The notes below the pieces were generated by a model that saw only the letters and a list, made by a program, of their open reading frames with translations, was not told the DNA's origin and searched no databases. Positions 7,896-16,968 of a DNA stretch of 64,000 nucleotides are shown piece by piece; the first letter of the stretch is position 1; every line of letters begins with the position of its first letter. Position numbers and translations under genes: made by a program. Source of the stretch: Cellvibrio sp. PSBB006 (lineage in GTDB: Bacteria > Pseudomonadota > Gammaproteobacteria > Pseudomonadales > Cellvibrionaceae); contig NZ_CP021382.1 of the NCBI RefSeq assembly GCF_002162135.1, positions 2,726,001-2,790,000 on the forward strand. Reading direction: 5' to 3'.

Positions 7896-9419
7896 ATGAC
7901 ATCGCTCACCACGCTCGATGGGCTACGCAAAAGCCGAGCTTTGCGCGCCGACAAGATGTTCCTCCTGACCATCATCCTGGAATTCACCTACGCCCTTGCA
8001 CTTGCCCCCTGGTTTGACACCTGGAAAGCGGCATTCATCGTCGGTATACCATTGGTAATTATTGCCGTGATGATTTACACCGTGCGACCTGCCACCCGAT
8101 TAAGCTCCGTCGTGTTGGCTAGCATTGCGATGCTATTCGTCACCCTGCACATTCATCAGGCACACGGCTTGATAGAAATGCATTTCGGGGTTTTTGTTGT
8201 GCTGGCATTTATCGCGGTATACCGCGACTGGTTACCACTGGTGATCACCGCTGCGTTAGTTGCGGTGCATCATCTGGTGTTCTGTTATCTGCAACATTCC
8301 GATATGGGTGTGTGGTTATTTCGCGATATGACTGATCATTGGTTGCGCGTCTTTATCCACGCCGGCTATGTGATTGCAGAGACAGCATTCCTGATTTTCT
8401 TTACGCGCAATGCCCGTCGCGAAGTTGAAGTCGGTGATGTGCTAATGGTCACCACACAAAAGATGATGCGCGACGAAGATACCATTGATTTTCGCATCCA
8501 GATCGAAAGCTCCTGCACCGAATTACAACAGTTTTCCCGCTTGCTTTGCTGCCTGAAAAAATTGCTGTTTCAGGTCAATAAAGTATCCGATGAATTGCAA
8601 TCCTCCGCGCAGGAATTGGATGTAAAACGCGAACAGTTACACCAGGACAGCGAAACCATTCAAATGGATATTCACAGCCTCGCCGAATCCGTCACCACCC
8701 TGTCGCGCGCCGTGCATGACATCGCCGACAACGCGGCTGCAGCGGCCAGCGCGGTGGAAGATGCCTATAAAGATGAACGTTCGTTACGCATGGTGGTGAA
8801 ATCCAGCCATGATATTAATGAGTACCTGACACTGGCGTCAGACAAGATGAGCAACCTGAATCAGGCTTGCCACACGATTGATAAAGTCGTTAGCGTGATT
8901 ACCGGTATTGCAGAACAAACCAATTTACTCGCGCTTAATGCTGCTATCGAAGCGGCCCGCGCTGGTGAAGATGGGCGTGGTTTTGCGGTGGTCGCCGAAG
9001 AAGTTCGCGCCTTGGCAGGTCGCACCCAACAATCCACCGGCGAGATTTTCGGCTTGGTGCAAACGCTGCAAAAAGGCTCGGAAGAAACACTGGACATCAT
9101 GAAAAATTGCCAACGCATCGCCCGGGAGACGGAAGCAAACAGCATAGACGTAGCGCAATCGCTGGATACGCTTAAGGCATCCTTGTTGTCGATCAATCAA
9201 CTCAACCAATCCATCGCCCAGGCAACACAAGAGCAGGATCAGGTGAGCCAGCAGATGAGTGCCAATGCCGCCACGGTAGAACAACGCAATTCGCAGATGC
9301 AAGCGCAGGTGTCAGCATTAAGCAATCTGTCTAATATTTTGATCCAGCATCAAGCGCTGCTAAACCAACAACTGCGCAATGTGGTGCTGGATTCGTCGGC
9401 GGAATTGGCGAAGAGTTAA
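7896..9419 (+). CDS. chemoreceptor with polytopic, histidine-rich membrane sensor
   Basis: The 507-residue protein lacks a large periplasmic domain. Instead its first 170 residues form about six membrane helices (near 21-38, 46-63, 70-86, 97-109, 112-130, 152-170). The third-fourth helix region contains [14 protein letters not shown] (His85, 87, 90, 96) followed by YRDW and a second pair His125-His126, which suggests a buried metal, haem or proton-sensing site; that is inference. There is no clear HAMP domain. The C-terminal half is a standard methyl-accepting signalling domain, with tip [20 protein letters not shown] from about residue 340. CAGGA lies upstream of the ATG. It is adjacent to, but separately terminated from, the previous chemoreceptor. 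Confidence 0.9.
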   Translation: MTSLTTLDGLRKSRALRADKMFLLTIILEFTYALALAPWFDTWKAAFIVGIPLVIIAVMIYTVRPATRLSSVVLASIAMLFVTLHIHQAHGLIEMHFGVFVVLAFIAVYRDWLPLVITAALVAVHHLVFCYLQHSDMGVWLFRDMTDHWLRVFIHAGYVIAETAFLIFFTRNARREVEVGDVLMVTTQKMMRDEDTIDFRIQIESSCTELQQFSRLLCCLKKLLFQVNKVSDELQSSAQELDVKREQLHQDSETIQMDIHSLAESVTTLSRAVHDIADNAAAAASAVEDAYKDERSLRMVVKSSHDINEYLTLASDKMSNLNQACHTIDKVVSVITGIAEQTNLLALNAAIEAARAGEDGRGFAVVAEEVRALAGRTQQSTGEIFGLVQTLQKGSEETLDIMKNCQRIARETEANSIDVAQSLDTLKASLLSINQLNQSIAQATQEQDQVSQQMSANAATVEQRNSQMQAQVSALSNLSNILIQHQALLNQQLRNVVLDSSAELAKS

Positions 9420-9432
9420 TGAATAAAAATTG

Positions 9433-9458
9433 GGAGCGCACCCTGGCGCTCCGGTTTT
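9433..9458 (+). terminator. terminator between chemoreceptor and pectinesterase genes
   Basis: GGAGCGC / GCGCTCC with a 6-base loop is followed by GGTTTT. It lies between two convergent genes; the T-run is short. Confidence 0.55.
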
Positions 9459-9462
9459 ACTG

Positions 9463-10563
9463 TTACGGCGTCTGCCAATCTCCCATTATATTTTCCCAGG
9501 TGTAGACTTTCACTTCTGTTGCGGTTAACTGGCGACGCTTGTCGTTTTTATGTGCGCCCGGTCCATCACTTTGATACTCGAAGAAACGCGCATCCTCCGG
9601 CATAAACGGTTCCTTGCCACCGTCGCGAGTCGTGCCACCCATCCAATACCAGCCATCGCGGGTAATGTGCGCATCCATTTTTGTATCGATAAACACGGCT
9701 TTTCCGATAGCTTTGGGGTCAGCATAGCGACCGTCAGGAAAATCTGTTGTGGGATGCCAGGGCCGCCCGAGTGGCGTAGAGTTATCCGGTACACCCGGCT
9801 CACGAGTCAATGTGCAGCGAATAAATGTTAACCCGAATTCATCCACAATCTGCGTTGACGGGGCCGTGACATAAGCGTGGGGAATACTGTCGCGCCCGCG
9901 GATTCGGGTGATGATCTCCGAGTCCGTGAACAACGCATTACCGGCGCCGAAGATAAAATCCACATTGCCGGCAATAATATTCTGATCAAACCAGGACCGC
10001 CCGGCATCGACGAACAAGGTATCCTGATAGCCGAGCAGTTTTACCTTGCGCACCAGCACACGATCACTACCTTTATCCAGATGTAATGCCACAGCCTGAC
10101 TGTGGCGAATTTTTTGTGGGTCGTCATTTTCCAATGCATCATTCGCGACGAAATCAAAGGTATTTTCGATCGTTAACTGGTGAAACTGCACATCCGTCGC
10201 ACGCACAATTATCGTACCTGAGCCGCGGGTTCCCCAGGTTTTTCCCGGCTCTGAAACCTGGCCGGAATAGGCATCAAAATATAAGCGGGTCTTATCCATA
10301 CCCGCACCAATCAGTTGGATATTGGGTTTGTTGATAACTATTTTCTCGTAATAATTGCCGGGCTGGATAAACACCTTATAAGGCAAGGTTGATTCCATGG
10401 GCGCAGCATCAAGCGCTGCCTGAACACTGGCAAAATGCTTCAGCTTGCCAGCCAATACTGCATCATGGGTGACCACAGCGTCGTAAGGTAAATCGGGATG
10501 GTGAGCACAAGCCAATAATTGCATCGCCAACAACAGCCACAGTAAATTTTTTATACTTTTCAT
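9463..10563 (-). CDS. pectinesterase (pectin methylesterase, CE8), lipoprotein
   Basis: It removes methyl esters from pectin homogalacturonan so that polygalacturonases and lyases can act. The 366 residues begin with a lipoprotein signal (LLWLLLAMQLLAC, Cys19), which suggests an outer-membrane-anchored enzyme. CE8 landmarks in order are the GNYYEKIVI segment, the QAVAL segment, GYQDTLFVDAGR and GNVDFIFGAG with the two catalytic aspartates, and LGRPW with the conserved arginine. ATG 10563 is preferred over a TTG 15 bases upstream because GGAG sits seven bases before it. It follows uxuB on the same strand, but a strong terminator-like hairpin ends about 20 bases before its start, so its expression needs readthrough or a separate promoter. 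Confidence 0.93.
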   Translation of the reverse strand: MKSIKNLLWLLLAMQLLACAHHPDLPYDAVVTHDAVLAGKLKHFASVQAALDAAPMESTLPYKVFIQPGNYYEKIVINKPNIQLIGAGMDKTRLYFDAYSGQVSEPGKTWGTRGSGTIIVRATDVQFHQLTIENTFDFVANDALENDDPQKIRHSQAVALHLDKGSDRVLVRKVKLLGYQDTLFVDAGRSWFDQNIIAGNVDFIFGAGNALFTDSEIITRIRGRDSIPHAYVTAPSTQIVDEFGLTFIRCTLTREPGVPDNSTPLGRPWHPTTDFPDGRYADPKAIGKAVFIDTKMDAHITRDGWYWMGGTTRDGGKEPFMPEDARFFEYQSDGPGAHKNDKRRQLTATEVKVYTWENIMGDWQTP

Positions 10564-10577
10564 TTGCTTTCTCCACA

Positions 10578-10613
10578 AATAAAAACGGCGACACCTGTAT
10601 AGGCGCCGCCGTT
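10578..10613 (-). terminator. intrinsic terminator between uxuB and pectinesterase gene
   Basis: Read on the minus strand, AACGGCG and CGCCGTT pair with further internal pairing (CGCCT / AGGTG) and are followed by TTTTTATTT. It lies about 30 bases after uxuB and directly before the pectinesterase ribosome site. Confidence 0.78.
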
Positions 10614-10642
10614 AAGATGTCGTTACATCAGTGATAACCCGC

Positions 10643-12118
10643 TCAAGCGAAGTAATGCTTGATCGTTGCCAACACACCTTTCTCATAAAAGCGCGTTAAC
10701 CAGAGTGCGGTTGTTTCGATAAAACGCGTATCCTTAGCCAGATCAGTACCGAACACTTGCGACAACGACGTAACCGCCTTAACCATGGCCAATGGATTAC
10801 CCGCATTGTCATCGCATAGCTGACGTAAGGTTTTCGCCAGGGGATCGGAGACTTCAATAGCATTGCCTTGTTCATCCACACCAGACACGTAACGAATCCA
10901 GGCCGCTACCGCCAGACAAATAATATCAATATGTCCATTACCGGCTAACTGTTCGCGCAGGGTTTCCAACAAGCGTTGGGGCAGTTTCTGCGAACCGTCC
11001 ATCGCGATTTGCCAGGTGCGATGCTTAAGTGCTTTATTGAAAAAACGATCGCGCAATTGCTGTTTGTAGAATTCAATATCAAAACCATCCGGTGCGGTGA
11101 CCGTCTCACCGGCCTCGCGCGCCATGTACAACTTGATCATGTTAACGAACGCCGGCTCACTCATAACTTCGCTGATATAGCTGAAACCGGACAAATAACC
11201 TGTGTAAGCCAGTGTGGAATGGGAACCATTAAGCAGGCGCAATTTTATTTTTTCAAAAACATGCACATCGTCAACCAACTGCACACCGACTTTTTCCCAT
11301 TGCGGGCGACCATCAGAAAACTTGTCCTCAACCACCCATTGGGTAAAGGGTTCTGCAACCACCATACCTTCATCACGCAAGCCCAGGCGCGCTTCAATTT
11401 CGTGACGATCATCATCCGTGGTTGCAGGCACAATTCTATCAATCATAGTGCAAGGGAAGGCGGTATTGGCTTTAATCCAGTCGGCCAATTCCGCTGAGAT
11501 CTGCGCAGCAAATTGCCAGACGACTTTCGCCAGAACCTCACCATTATTCGGCAGGTTGTCACAACTTAATGCCGTAAAACTTTTATGGCCTGCCTGAAAA
11601 CGTTGTTGCAAGGCCGCTACCAGATAACCAATCGCTGACACCGGACGATCCAGATTAGCGAGGTCGTGAATAACATCCGGGTGCGCCAGATTCAGGTCAC
11701 CGGTAGCCGGATCATGGCAGTAACCTTTTTCAGTAATGGTGAGCGATACGATGCGAATGGCTGGATCAGACATCAAGGCAACCAAAGCAGCGGGATCTTC
11801 CGGTCCAACCAGGGTTTTTAACACCGCGCCAATCAGTTGCAATTTTTCACCGTCACCCGAACGCTCTACCAGTGTGTAGAGATTATCCTGCGGCGCCAAT
11901 TGTTCACGCACATTTGCGGAGCGTAAGCTGCAACCGACAATTCCCCAGTCGCCACCCAATTGATTTAACACGGCCTCGGTGTAATAGGCTTGATGCGCAC
12001 GGTGAAACGCACCTATGCCGAGATGCACGATGCCTGGTTTAAGTGCCGCACGATCATAGCGGGGTAACTGTACATCGGAAGGTAATTGCCCGGTGTTGCC
12101 TGAATTCAGCCTGTTCAT
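10643..12118 (-). CDS. uxuB: fructuronate reductase (long-chain mannitol dehydrogenase family)
   Basis: It interconverts D-fructuronate and D-mannonate with NADH in the cytosol, a step of hexuronate breakdown. The product has 491 residues, close to E. coli UxuB (486). The family signatures KPGIVHLGIGAFHRAHQA (nucleotide-binding start), SLTITEKGYC, FPCTMIDRIVP, KLRLLNGSHS (catalytic region) and HRTWQIAMDGSQKLPQRLL are all present and very UxuB-like. ATG 12118 is chosen because AGGT lies at suitable distance and the homologous length fits; the open frame extends to 12265. It diverges from kdgK. Tagaturonate or other polyol specificity cannot be fully excluded; with UxaA nearby, action in the galacturonate branch is possible. 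Confidence 0.9.
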   Translation of the reverse strand: MNRLNSGNTGQLPSDVQLPRYDRAALKPGIVHLGIGAFHRAHQAYYTEAVLNQLGGDWGIVGCSLRSANVREQLAPQDNLYTLVERSGDGEKLQLIGAVLKTLVGPEDPAALVALMSDPAIRIVSLTITEKGYCHDPATGDLNLAHPDVIHDLANLDRPVSAIGYLVAALQQRFQAGHKSFTALSCDNLPNNGEVLAKVVWQFAAQISAELADWIKANTAFPCTMIDRIVPATTDDDRHEIEARLGLRDEGMVVAEPFTQWVVEDKFSDGRPQWEKVGVQLVDDVHVFEKIKLRLLNGSHSTLAYTGYLSGFSYISEVMSEPAFVNMIKLYMAREAGETVTAPDGFDIEFYKQQLRDRFFNKALKHRTWQIAMDGSQKLPQRLLETLREQLAGNGHIDIICLAVAAWIRYVSGVDEQGNAIEVSDPLAKTLRQLCDDNAGNPLAMVKAVTSLSQVFGTDLAKDTRFIETTALWLTRFYEKGVLATIKHYFA

Positions 12119-12447
12119 CTTAATACCTGCGTGGTTGATTTGTTTTTTTAACTGTAACGGTGCTGCTGCCGGCTCTCTCAAACCAACATTTTTTGCGTGT
12201 GTAACGCCGTTAATTATAGCGAATCCGGGCAAGCCTTCGATAGCGGGAAACTGGTAAATGTGCAACGGAGATGCTATATTTTCGCGGATTTTTTCCGGTT
12301 TTTTATACCCTTTAATAAATTAAAAATACCACCCGTTTTTAATAACCAAAAAGAAATTTCTACTTAGAATTTCTATTGTTCTATTGAGAGACACATCAAA
12401 AAATCAACCCGGAATGTGATCTTCACATACACCCGACTTACAGGCAC
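12119..12447. other. divergent uxuB-kdgK control region
   Basis: It holds the promoters of two divergent genes. The half near uxuB contains TAACGCCGTTA (about 12202-12212), a small inverted repeat. The half near kdgK is AT-rich and contains the palindrome ATGTGATCTTCACAT at 12414-12428. No gene is visible; an open extension of uxuB into this region lacks a plausible start. Confidence 0.55.
12414..12428 (+). promoter_or_regulatory. operator candidate upstream of kdgK
   Basis: ATGTGA-TCT-TCACAT is a perfect inverted repeat with a 3-base spacer, 19 bases before the kdgK ATG. The spacer is too short for a standard CRP site (N6), so a uronate-responsive repressor is more likely. The regulator is unknown. 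Confidence 0.4.
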
Positions 12448-13395
12448 ATGTCTATGGCACATATAGCAGCAATAGGTGAAGTGATGGTGGAATTATCCCC
12501 CTTCACAAATAACACAACTGACAAACGCGAAGTGATGGCCTTATCTTACGCAGGCGACACTTACAACACTTCGGTTTATATGGCCCGACTTGGCCTACAA
12601 ACCGATTATGTTACCTTGCTGGGTGACGACCCTTACAGCAAACAAATCCTGCAACGCATGAGCGACGAAAAAATCGGTACCGATATGATCAATCAGTTGC
12701 CGGGTCGCTCACCGGGCCTGTACATCATCCGCAACACACCGGATGGCGAACGCGAATTTTTTTACTGGCGTAAAGAGGCGCCAGCACGCGAGTTGTTTTC
12801 AACAGCCGAGCAAGCCGAACACCTGGTTGCACAATTGAAGTCCTGTGATTGTGTGTATCTCAGCGGCATTACGCTGGCCATTATCGGCGAAGCATCGCGC
12901 AAGATACTGCTCACGGCTTTACAACAATTGCGCACGGCGGGCGTCAAGATTGCATTCGACAGCAACTTTCGTCCACGCTTATGGCGCGATAAAAGTGAAG
13001 CCCAACAAGCCATGCTGGCTATTTTACAACTCACCGATATTGCCTTGCTGACACTTGACGATGAGTTGCTGTTGTGGGGTGACGACTCCGTTCAAGGCTG
13101 TGTGGATCGCTATAAAACAACGGCGGTTAACGAGTTGATTTTAAAACGTGGTGCCAGTGACACTATCATCATTCAGGATGGACAGGAAGTTCGTGTACCT
13201 GTTCCACTCGTGAAAGATATTATCGATACCACCGGCGCTGGCGATACTTTCAATGCCGGCTATCTGGCTGCCCGGTTAAACGGTGCTTCGGCAGCGGATG
13301 CAGCAAAACAAGGCACTCGCTGTGCGGGTATCATCATTCGTTATCGCGGCGGCGTTATTGATAAGGCTGTTTTTGAGCAGGAGCTGCGCGCTTAG
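12448..13395 (+). CDS. kdgK: 2-keto-3-deoxygluconate kinase
   Basis: It phosphorylates 2-keto-3-deoxygluconate (KDG) to KDPG, the common end step of the pectin, galacturonate and glucuronate routes in this window. The 315-residue PfkB-family protein starts with a substrate-binding segment (IGEVMVELSP ... YAGDTYNTSVYMARLG), has the FDSNFRPRLW segment of KDG kinases, and ends with the ATP/anion-hole motif DTTGAGDTFNAGY, catalytic base Asp266. A second in-frame ATG six bases downstream is equally possible. It diverges from uxuB and converges on the VOC/TRAP operon across a REP-like repeat. Confidence 0.95.
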   Translation: MSMAHIAAIGEVMVELSPFTNNTTDKREVMALSYAGDTYNTSVYMARLGLQTDYVTLLGDDPYSKQILQRMSDEKIGTDMINQLPGRSPGLYIIRNTPDGEREFFYWRKEAPARELFSTAEQAEHLVAQLKSCDCVYLSGITLAIIGEASRKILLTALQQLRTAGVKIAFDSNFRPRLWRDKSEAQQAMLAILQLTDIALLTLDDELLLWGDDSVQGCVDRYKTTAVNELILKRGASDTIIIQDGQEVRVPVPLVKDIIDTTGAGDTFNAGYLAARLNGASAADAAKQGTRCAGIIIRYRGGVIDKAVFEQELRA

Positions 13396-13405
13396 TTTTT
13401 TTGGT

Positions 13406-13437
13406 GTCGGATTACGCCTTTGGCTAATCCGACCTAC
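13406..13437 (-). repeat. REP-like palindromic repeat, copy C
   Basis: It reads GTCGGATTACGCC ... GGCTAATCCGACCTAC. It occupies most of the 63-base gap between convergent kdgK and the VOC gene, where its hairpin, flanked by TTTTTTT on the left, could end both transcripts. Confidence 0.85.
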
Positions 13438-13458
13438 TTTAACATCAGCCTTTCTACA

Positions 13459-13848
13459 TCACGCCTTTAACATCGACACGCCGCGTTTGCACAATTGAAT
13501 TGCCAGCCCCCAGGGGTCACGCATCATTACCAAATGCGAACCATCTTTGATGCGCACTTCTTCCGCAAAGGTCGCACCGACCTTTTCAAGCTCCGCACGT
13601 TTTTCTTCCGGGTTCTCACACACAAAAGCCAGATGGAGGATCAACGGATTCATGTTCGCATAATCCGGCACCTGATCAGGTGGATTGTTATAAATTTCAA
13701 TCATCACCTGACCACTGTTGTCGGCAAGAAAATGGGTGTTGGGACCACCGTCCATCTTGCGCGCAATGGTCATTCCCATGTGCGTTACGTACCACTCGGC
13801 GACAGCAATCGGGTCAGCTACATTAAACGCAAAATGTTCTATCTTCAT
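13459..13848 (-). CDS. VOC (glyoxalase/bleomycin-resistance fold) family protein
   Basis: This small 129-residue protein has the vicinal-oxygen-chelate fold. Visible features are the paired beta-alpha-beta modules, with MKIEHFAFNVADP at the start, HLAFVCENPE in the middle, and MRDPWGLAIQL at the end, where a metal ligand usually sits. The function is unknown; the location as last gene of the TRAP operon suggests a role with uronates, for example as an epimerase or lyase, but this is only context. ATG 13848 has GGTGGG seven bases upstream; a start at 13878 would almost touch the dctM stop but lacks a ribosome site. Confidence 0.85.
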   Translation of the reverse strand: MKIEHFAFNVADPIAVAEWYVTHMGMTIARKMDGGPNTHFLADNSGQVMIEIYNNPPDQVPDYANMNPLILHLAFVCENPEEKRAELEKVGATFAEEVRIKDGSHLVMMRDPWGLAIQLCKRGVSMLKA

Positions 13849-13881
13849 CGGTATACCCACCAGCTTCTCATCAATCATTCA

Positions 13882-15180
13882 TTAATATAAATCAAACGCG
13901 CGCGGCAACCATTCACTGATGGCGGGGACATAAGTTACCAGCAGCAACACGGCAAACATCGCCACGTACATGGGCAGCAACGGACGAACCATTTGCGCAA
14001 TGGTTGTTTTGGCGATACCGCAACCCACAAATAACACACTGCCCACCGGCGGCGTACACAAACCGATGCACAGGTTCAACACCATCATGATCCCGAAATG
14101 CAGCGGCGACATCCCCAGCTCCGTAACGACAGGCAGGAAAATCGGTGTAAAAATTAATACCGCCGGCGTCATGTCCATAAAAATGCCAACAATCAACAAA
14201 ATCACGTTGATGATCAACAGGATAATCACCGGGTTATCACTCAGCGCAATCAAACCGTCGCTGATACTTTGCGGGATATTTTCGTAAGACAGAATCCACG
14301 ACATGGCGGAAGAGGTACCGATCAACAACATCACGATAGCGGTAGTCTCTACCGATTTCACCAGAATCTCCGGCAATTCTTTAACACTGACTTCGCGATA
14401 AAAAACCACTGCCAGCAACAAAGAATAAAGCACCGCAATCACACTGGCCTCAGTCGCGGTGACATAACCGCCGATGATACCGCCAATCACAATCACGATA
14501 AGCAGCAGGCTGGGAATTGCATCAAGGGTTTTCTTGACCGCATCACGCAAACCAACACGCTCACCCACCGGATAACCTTTGGCTTTGGCATAAAAACCGC
14601 ACACTGCCATCAAGCCCAGCATCAACAAAATGCCCGGCAAGTAACCGGCAATAAACAAAGCCGCAATAGAAACACCGCCACTGGCCAACGAATAAACGAT
14701 AAGAATATTGCTCGGCGGAATCAACAAACCGGTGGTCGATGCGGTCACAGTCACAGCGCCACTGAAGGCACGGTCGTAACCTTCTTTCTCCATCACCGGC
14801 ACCATAAATCCACCGATAGCCGACGTCGCAGCCACAGCTGAACCGGAGATAGCGCCGAACAAGGTACAGCTGATGATATTCACGAAAGCCAAACCGCCGG
14901 GCAGCATGCCAAACATCACCTTGGCAAATTCAATCAGGCGATGCGCGATACCACCGCGCCCCATCAGGATGCCCGACAGAATAAAAAATGGAATAGCCAG
15001 CAGCGCAAAACTGTTGATACCACTCGCCATACGTTGCGCAATGGTGACAACAGCCGGCCCGGCATCAATGGTAAACAACATCGTCAGCAAGGTCGCAATA
15101 CCAATACTGATAGAAATGGGAACATTCATTGCCAATAAAATGGCAAAGCTGAGCAATAACACTAAAATTGAAATTTCCAT
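13882..15180 (-). CDS. dctM: TRAP transporter large permease (DctM)
   Basis: It is the 432-residue large membrane subunit of a Na+-driven tripartite (TRAP) transporter, with about 12 hydrophobic segments. Typical motifs are FALLAIPFFILSGILMGRGG, LIPPSNILIVY (a substrate/ion site motif) and CIGLCTPPVGSVLF near the C-terminus. It works with DctQ in the inner membrane and the DctP binding protein. The genetic context and the DctP sequence point to hexuronates as substrate. GAGG lies nine bases before the ATG; dctQ ends 29 bases upstream. Confidence 0.95.
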   Translation of the reverse strand: MEISILVLLLSFAILLAMNVPISISIGIATLLTMLFTIDAGPAVVTIAQRMASGINSFALLAIPFFILSGILMGRGGIAHRLIEFAKVMFGMLPGGLAFVNIISCTLFGAISGSAVAATSAIGGFMVPVMEKEGYDRAFSGAVTVTASTTGLLIPPSNILIVYSLASGGVSIAALFIAGYLPGILLMLGLMAVCGFYAKAKGYPVGERVGLRDAVKKTLDAIPSLLLIVIVIGGIIGGYVTATEASVIAVLYSLLLAVVFYREVSVKELPEILVKSVETTAIVMLLIGTSSAMSWILSYENIPQSISDGLIALSDNPVIILLIINVILLIVGIFMDMTPAVLIFTPIFLPVVTELGMSPLHFGIMMVLNLCIGLCTPPVGSVLFVGCGIAKTTIAQMVRPLLPMYVAMFAVLLLVTYVPAISEWLPRAFDLY

Positions 15181-15209
15181 GATCTCTCGCCTCGTTATTC
15201 TTCTGGTTA

Positions 15210-15719
15210 TTAATCAATGGGGTTTTGGCCGGCGTCGGCGCTGGCGCCTACACGGACCTTTGCGCTGAACATATTGTCGAGGGCATAAATACAAATCAGC
15301 ACACCGGCAATCGGAATCACGCTGTACACATAACCCATGTTGATCTCCAACGCCGCCGAGGTTTGGCCGAGATCAAATTGCAACTTCACCAGACTGATAC
15401 CGCCGTACACCATCACCCAGGCGGCAAAGATAAAACTCATGACTTGCGAGAAAATTTCCGCCGCGTGTCTGCGGGATGGCTCCATCTTTGCCGTAAATAA
15501 ATCCAGTCCCAAATGCGAGTGCATGCGAAAGGCATAAGCAGCACCCAGAAGCCCGATCCAGATCAACAGGAAGCGTGCAATTTCTTCGGTAACGGAGCTG
15601 GGATTGCCGACGATAAAACGCGAGAGCACCTGCCATGTCACATCAATAACAATGGTGGCCATCAGTATCATGAGGATAAAGGCCAACACGCTATCCAGTT
15701 TTTTTAATACGCTTTGCAT
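15210..15719 (-). CDS. dctQ: TRAP transporter small permease (DctQ)
   Basis: This 169-residue protein has four membrane helices, the usual layout of the DctQ small subunit, with the family motif WIGLLGAAYAFRMHSHLGLD in the middle (the RxxxH-GLD pattern is typical). It pairs with DctM to form the membrane part of the uronate TRAP transporter. GAGG lies eight bases before the ATG, 18 bases after the dctP stop, so the three genes form one operon. Confidence 0.93.
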   Translation of the reverse strand: MQSVLKKLDSVLAFILMILMATIVIDVTWQVLSRFIVGNPSSVTEEIARFLLIWIGLLGAAYAFRMHSHLGLDLFTAKMEPSRRHAAEIFSQVMSFIFAAWVMVYGGISLVKLQFDLGQTSAALEINMGYVYSVIPIAGVLICIYALDNMFSAKVRVGASADAGQNPID

Positions 15720-15737
15720 TGTGAGGTCCTCAATGTC

Positions 15738-16760
15738 TTACATGTCGTTGATGCGTTGCATCAAGTCATAGATAGGTTCGCCACGATAGGACTCGTGCAT
15801 GCTTTTAACCTGCTCCTGAAACAGGGTTTTATCCGGATAAACCACTTCGACACCGGCAGCTTGTACAGCGGCCAGAGCTTCCTGTGTATCCCGTGCCCAG
15901 AGTTCACGCTGAAAATCGACTGATTCATCCATCGCCTGCTGCAGCCAGATCTGTTGCTGTTCACTGAGGGTGCTCCAGACATAACTGCTGATCAACATCA
16001 CATCCGGCACAGAGGTGTGCTCATCAATCGTAAATAATTTGCATACTTCAAAGTGCTTGGAGAGATAAAAGCTTGGCGGGTTATTTTCGGCGGCATCCAC
16101 TACACCTTGTTGCAAGGCCGTATAAAGCTCACCCCAGGAAATAGGCGTTGCAGAGCCACCCAAGGCTTGAATCATACGCACGGAAGTCTGGCTTTCCTGT
16201 ACGCGAACTTTTAATCCGGAAAGATCTGACGGTGTGCGAATTGGTTTGCCGGTGCCACATTGACTGTAAAAACTGCGGCTACCGGCATCGTAATAGCCGA
16301 TGCCGCGCAAACGTTTGTCTTCCCCTTTGGCAAGCATGCCTTTACCAACATCGCTTTCCAGAAAACGCCACAGATGTTCTTCATTGCGAAACACGTAAGG
16401 AATACTGAAGATGCGCATCTCCGGCACAAAACCTTCCATCGGGCTGGCAGAGACTTTGGTCATGGCAAGGCTGCCCACTTGCAGCAGCTCAATTAATTCA
16501 CGCTCGGAACCTAACTGCCCACTGGGATATACATCGACACGCATGGTACCGCCAGACAATTCATGCAGGCGCTCACCCATAAATACCATGGCTTTATGAA
16601 CGGAGGTGGTTTGATCGAGGTTATGACCCAGCTTGAGAATTTTGACGTTATCTTTCACGCCGCAACTCATCAGTAAGCCGGTTAAACAAACAATACCCAG
16701 GGTGCGCAACAAACGTTTTTTTGGTTGATATCTTGGTTGATGTTGATACAAAGTTTCCAT
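15738..16760 (-). CDS. dctP: TRAP transporter substrate-binding protein (DctP), probable uronate-binding
   Basis: This 340-residue binding protein captures the substrate for DctQM. The N-terminus has a charged start, a hydrophobic helix and a lipobox-like LMSC (Cys33), so it may be lipid-anchored rather than freely periplasmic. The conserved arginine that grips the carboxylate lies in LKVRVQESQ, followed by the ALGGSATPISWGELYTALQQGVVDAAENNPPSFY segment, a pattern I associate with uronate-binding TRAP proteins. It leads the dctPQM-VOC operon. A palindrome at 16850-16864 lies 90 bases upstream. Substrate assignment is inference from these motifs and the pectin neighbours. Confidence 0.92.
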   Translation of the reverse strand: METLYQHQPRYQPKKRLLRTLGIVCLTGLLMSCGVKDNVKILKLGHNLDQTTSVHKAMVFMGERLHELSGGTMRVDVYPSGQLGSERELIELLQVGSLAMTKVSASPMEGFVPEMRIFSIPYVFRNEEHLWRFLESDVGKGMLAKGEDKRLRGIGYYDAGSRSFYSQCGTGKPIRTPSDLSGLKVRVQESQTSVRMIQALGGSATPISWGELYTALQQGVVDAAENNPPSFYLSKHFEVCKLFTIDEHTSVPDVMLISSYVWSTLSEQQQIWLQQAMDESVDFQRELWARDTQEALAAVQAAGVEVVYPDKTLFQEQVKSMHESYRGEPIYDLMQRINDM

Positions 16761-16849
16761 AATCGTTTTTCTCGTGTTGACTGCTTTTCTGGCTCATGGT
16801 GCGCAACGCACATGGCCGTCTTATAATATTTTTGTGTTGTTTTACCCGA

Positions 16850-16864
16850 GAGAATACGGTTCTC
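16850..16864 (-). promoter_or_regulatory. operator candidate upstream of dctP
   Basis: GAGAA-TACGG-TTCTC is an inverted repeat 90 bases before the dctP start. An AT-rich TATTATA stretch between it and dctP could be a -10 element. The regulator is unknown and the repeat is short. Confidence 0.3.
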
Positions 16865-16924
16865 ACAGCTGTTGTAGTTATGTATTGAGTTATGTTATGT
16901 CCTTGGGGATTTTCGCAGATAGCA

Positions 16925-16951
16925 AAAGTGCCTCGGGTGAGGAGGCACTTT
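16925..16951 (-). terminator. terminator of the pnt operon
   Basis: A 10-bp perfect stem (AAAGTGCCTC / GAGGCACTTT) with a 7-base loop, 18 bases after the pntB stop on the minus strand, is followed by TTTTGCTATC. The T-run is short. Confidence 0.65.
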
Positions 16952-16968
16952 GCAGGGAACAACAAAAA

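Noticed and set aside
14269..14841. 190-codon His/Gln-rich plus-strand frame
   Set aside because: It lies wholly opposite dctM, and its composition is what antisense membrane-protein codons give.
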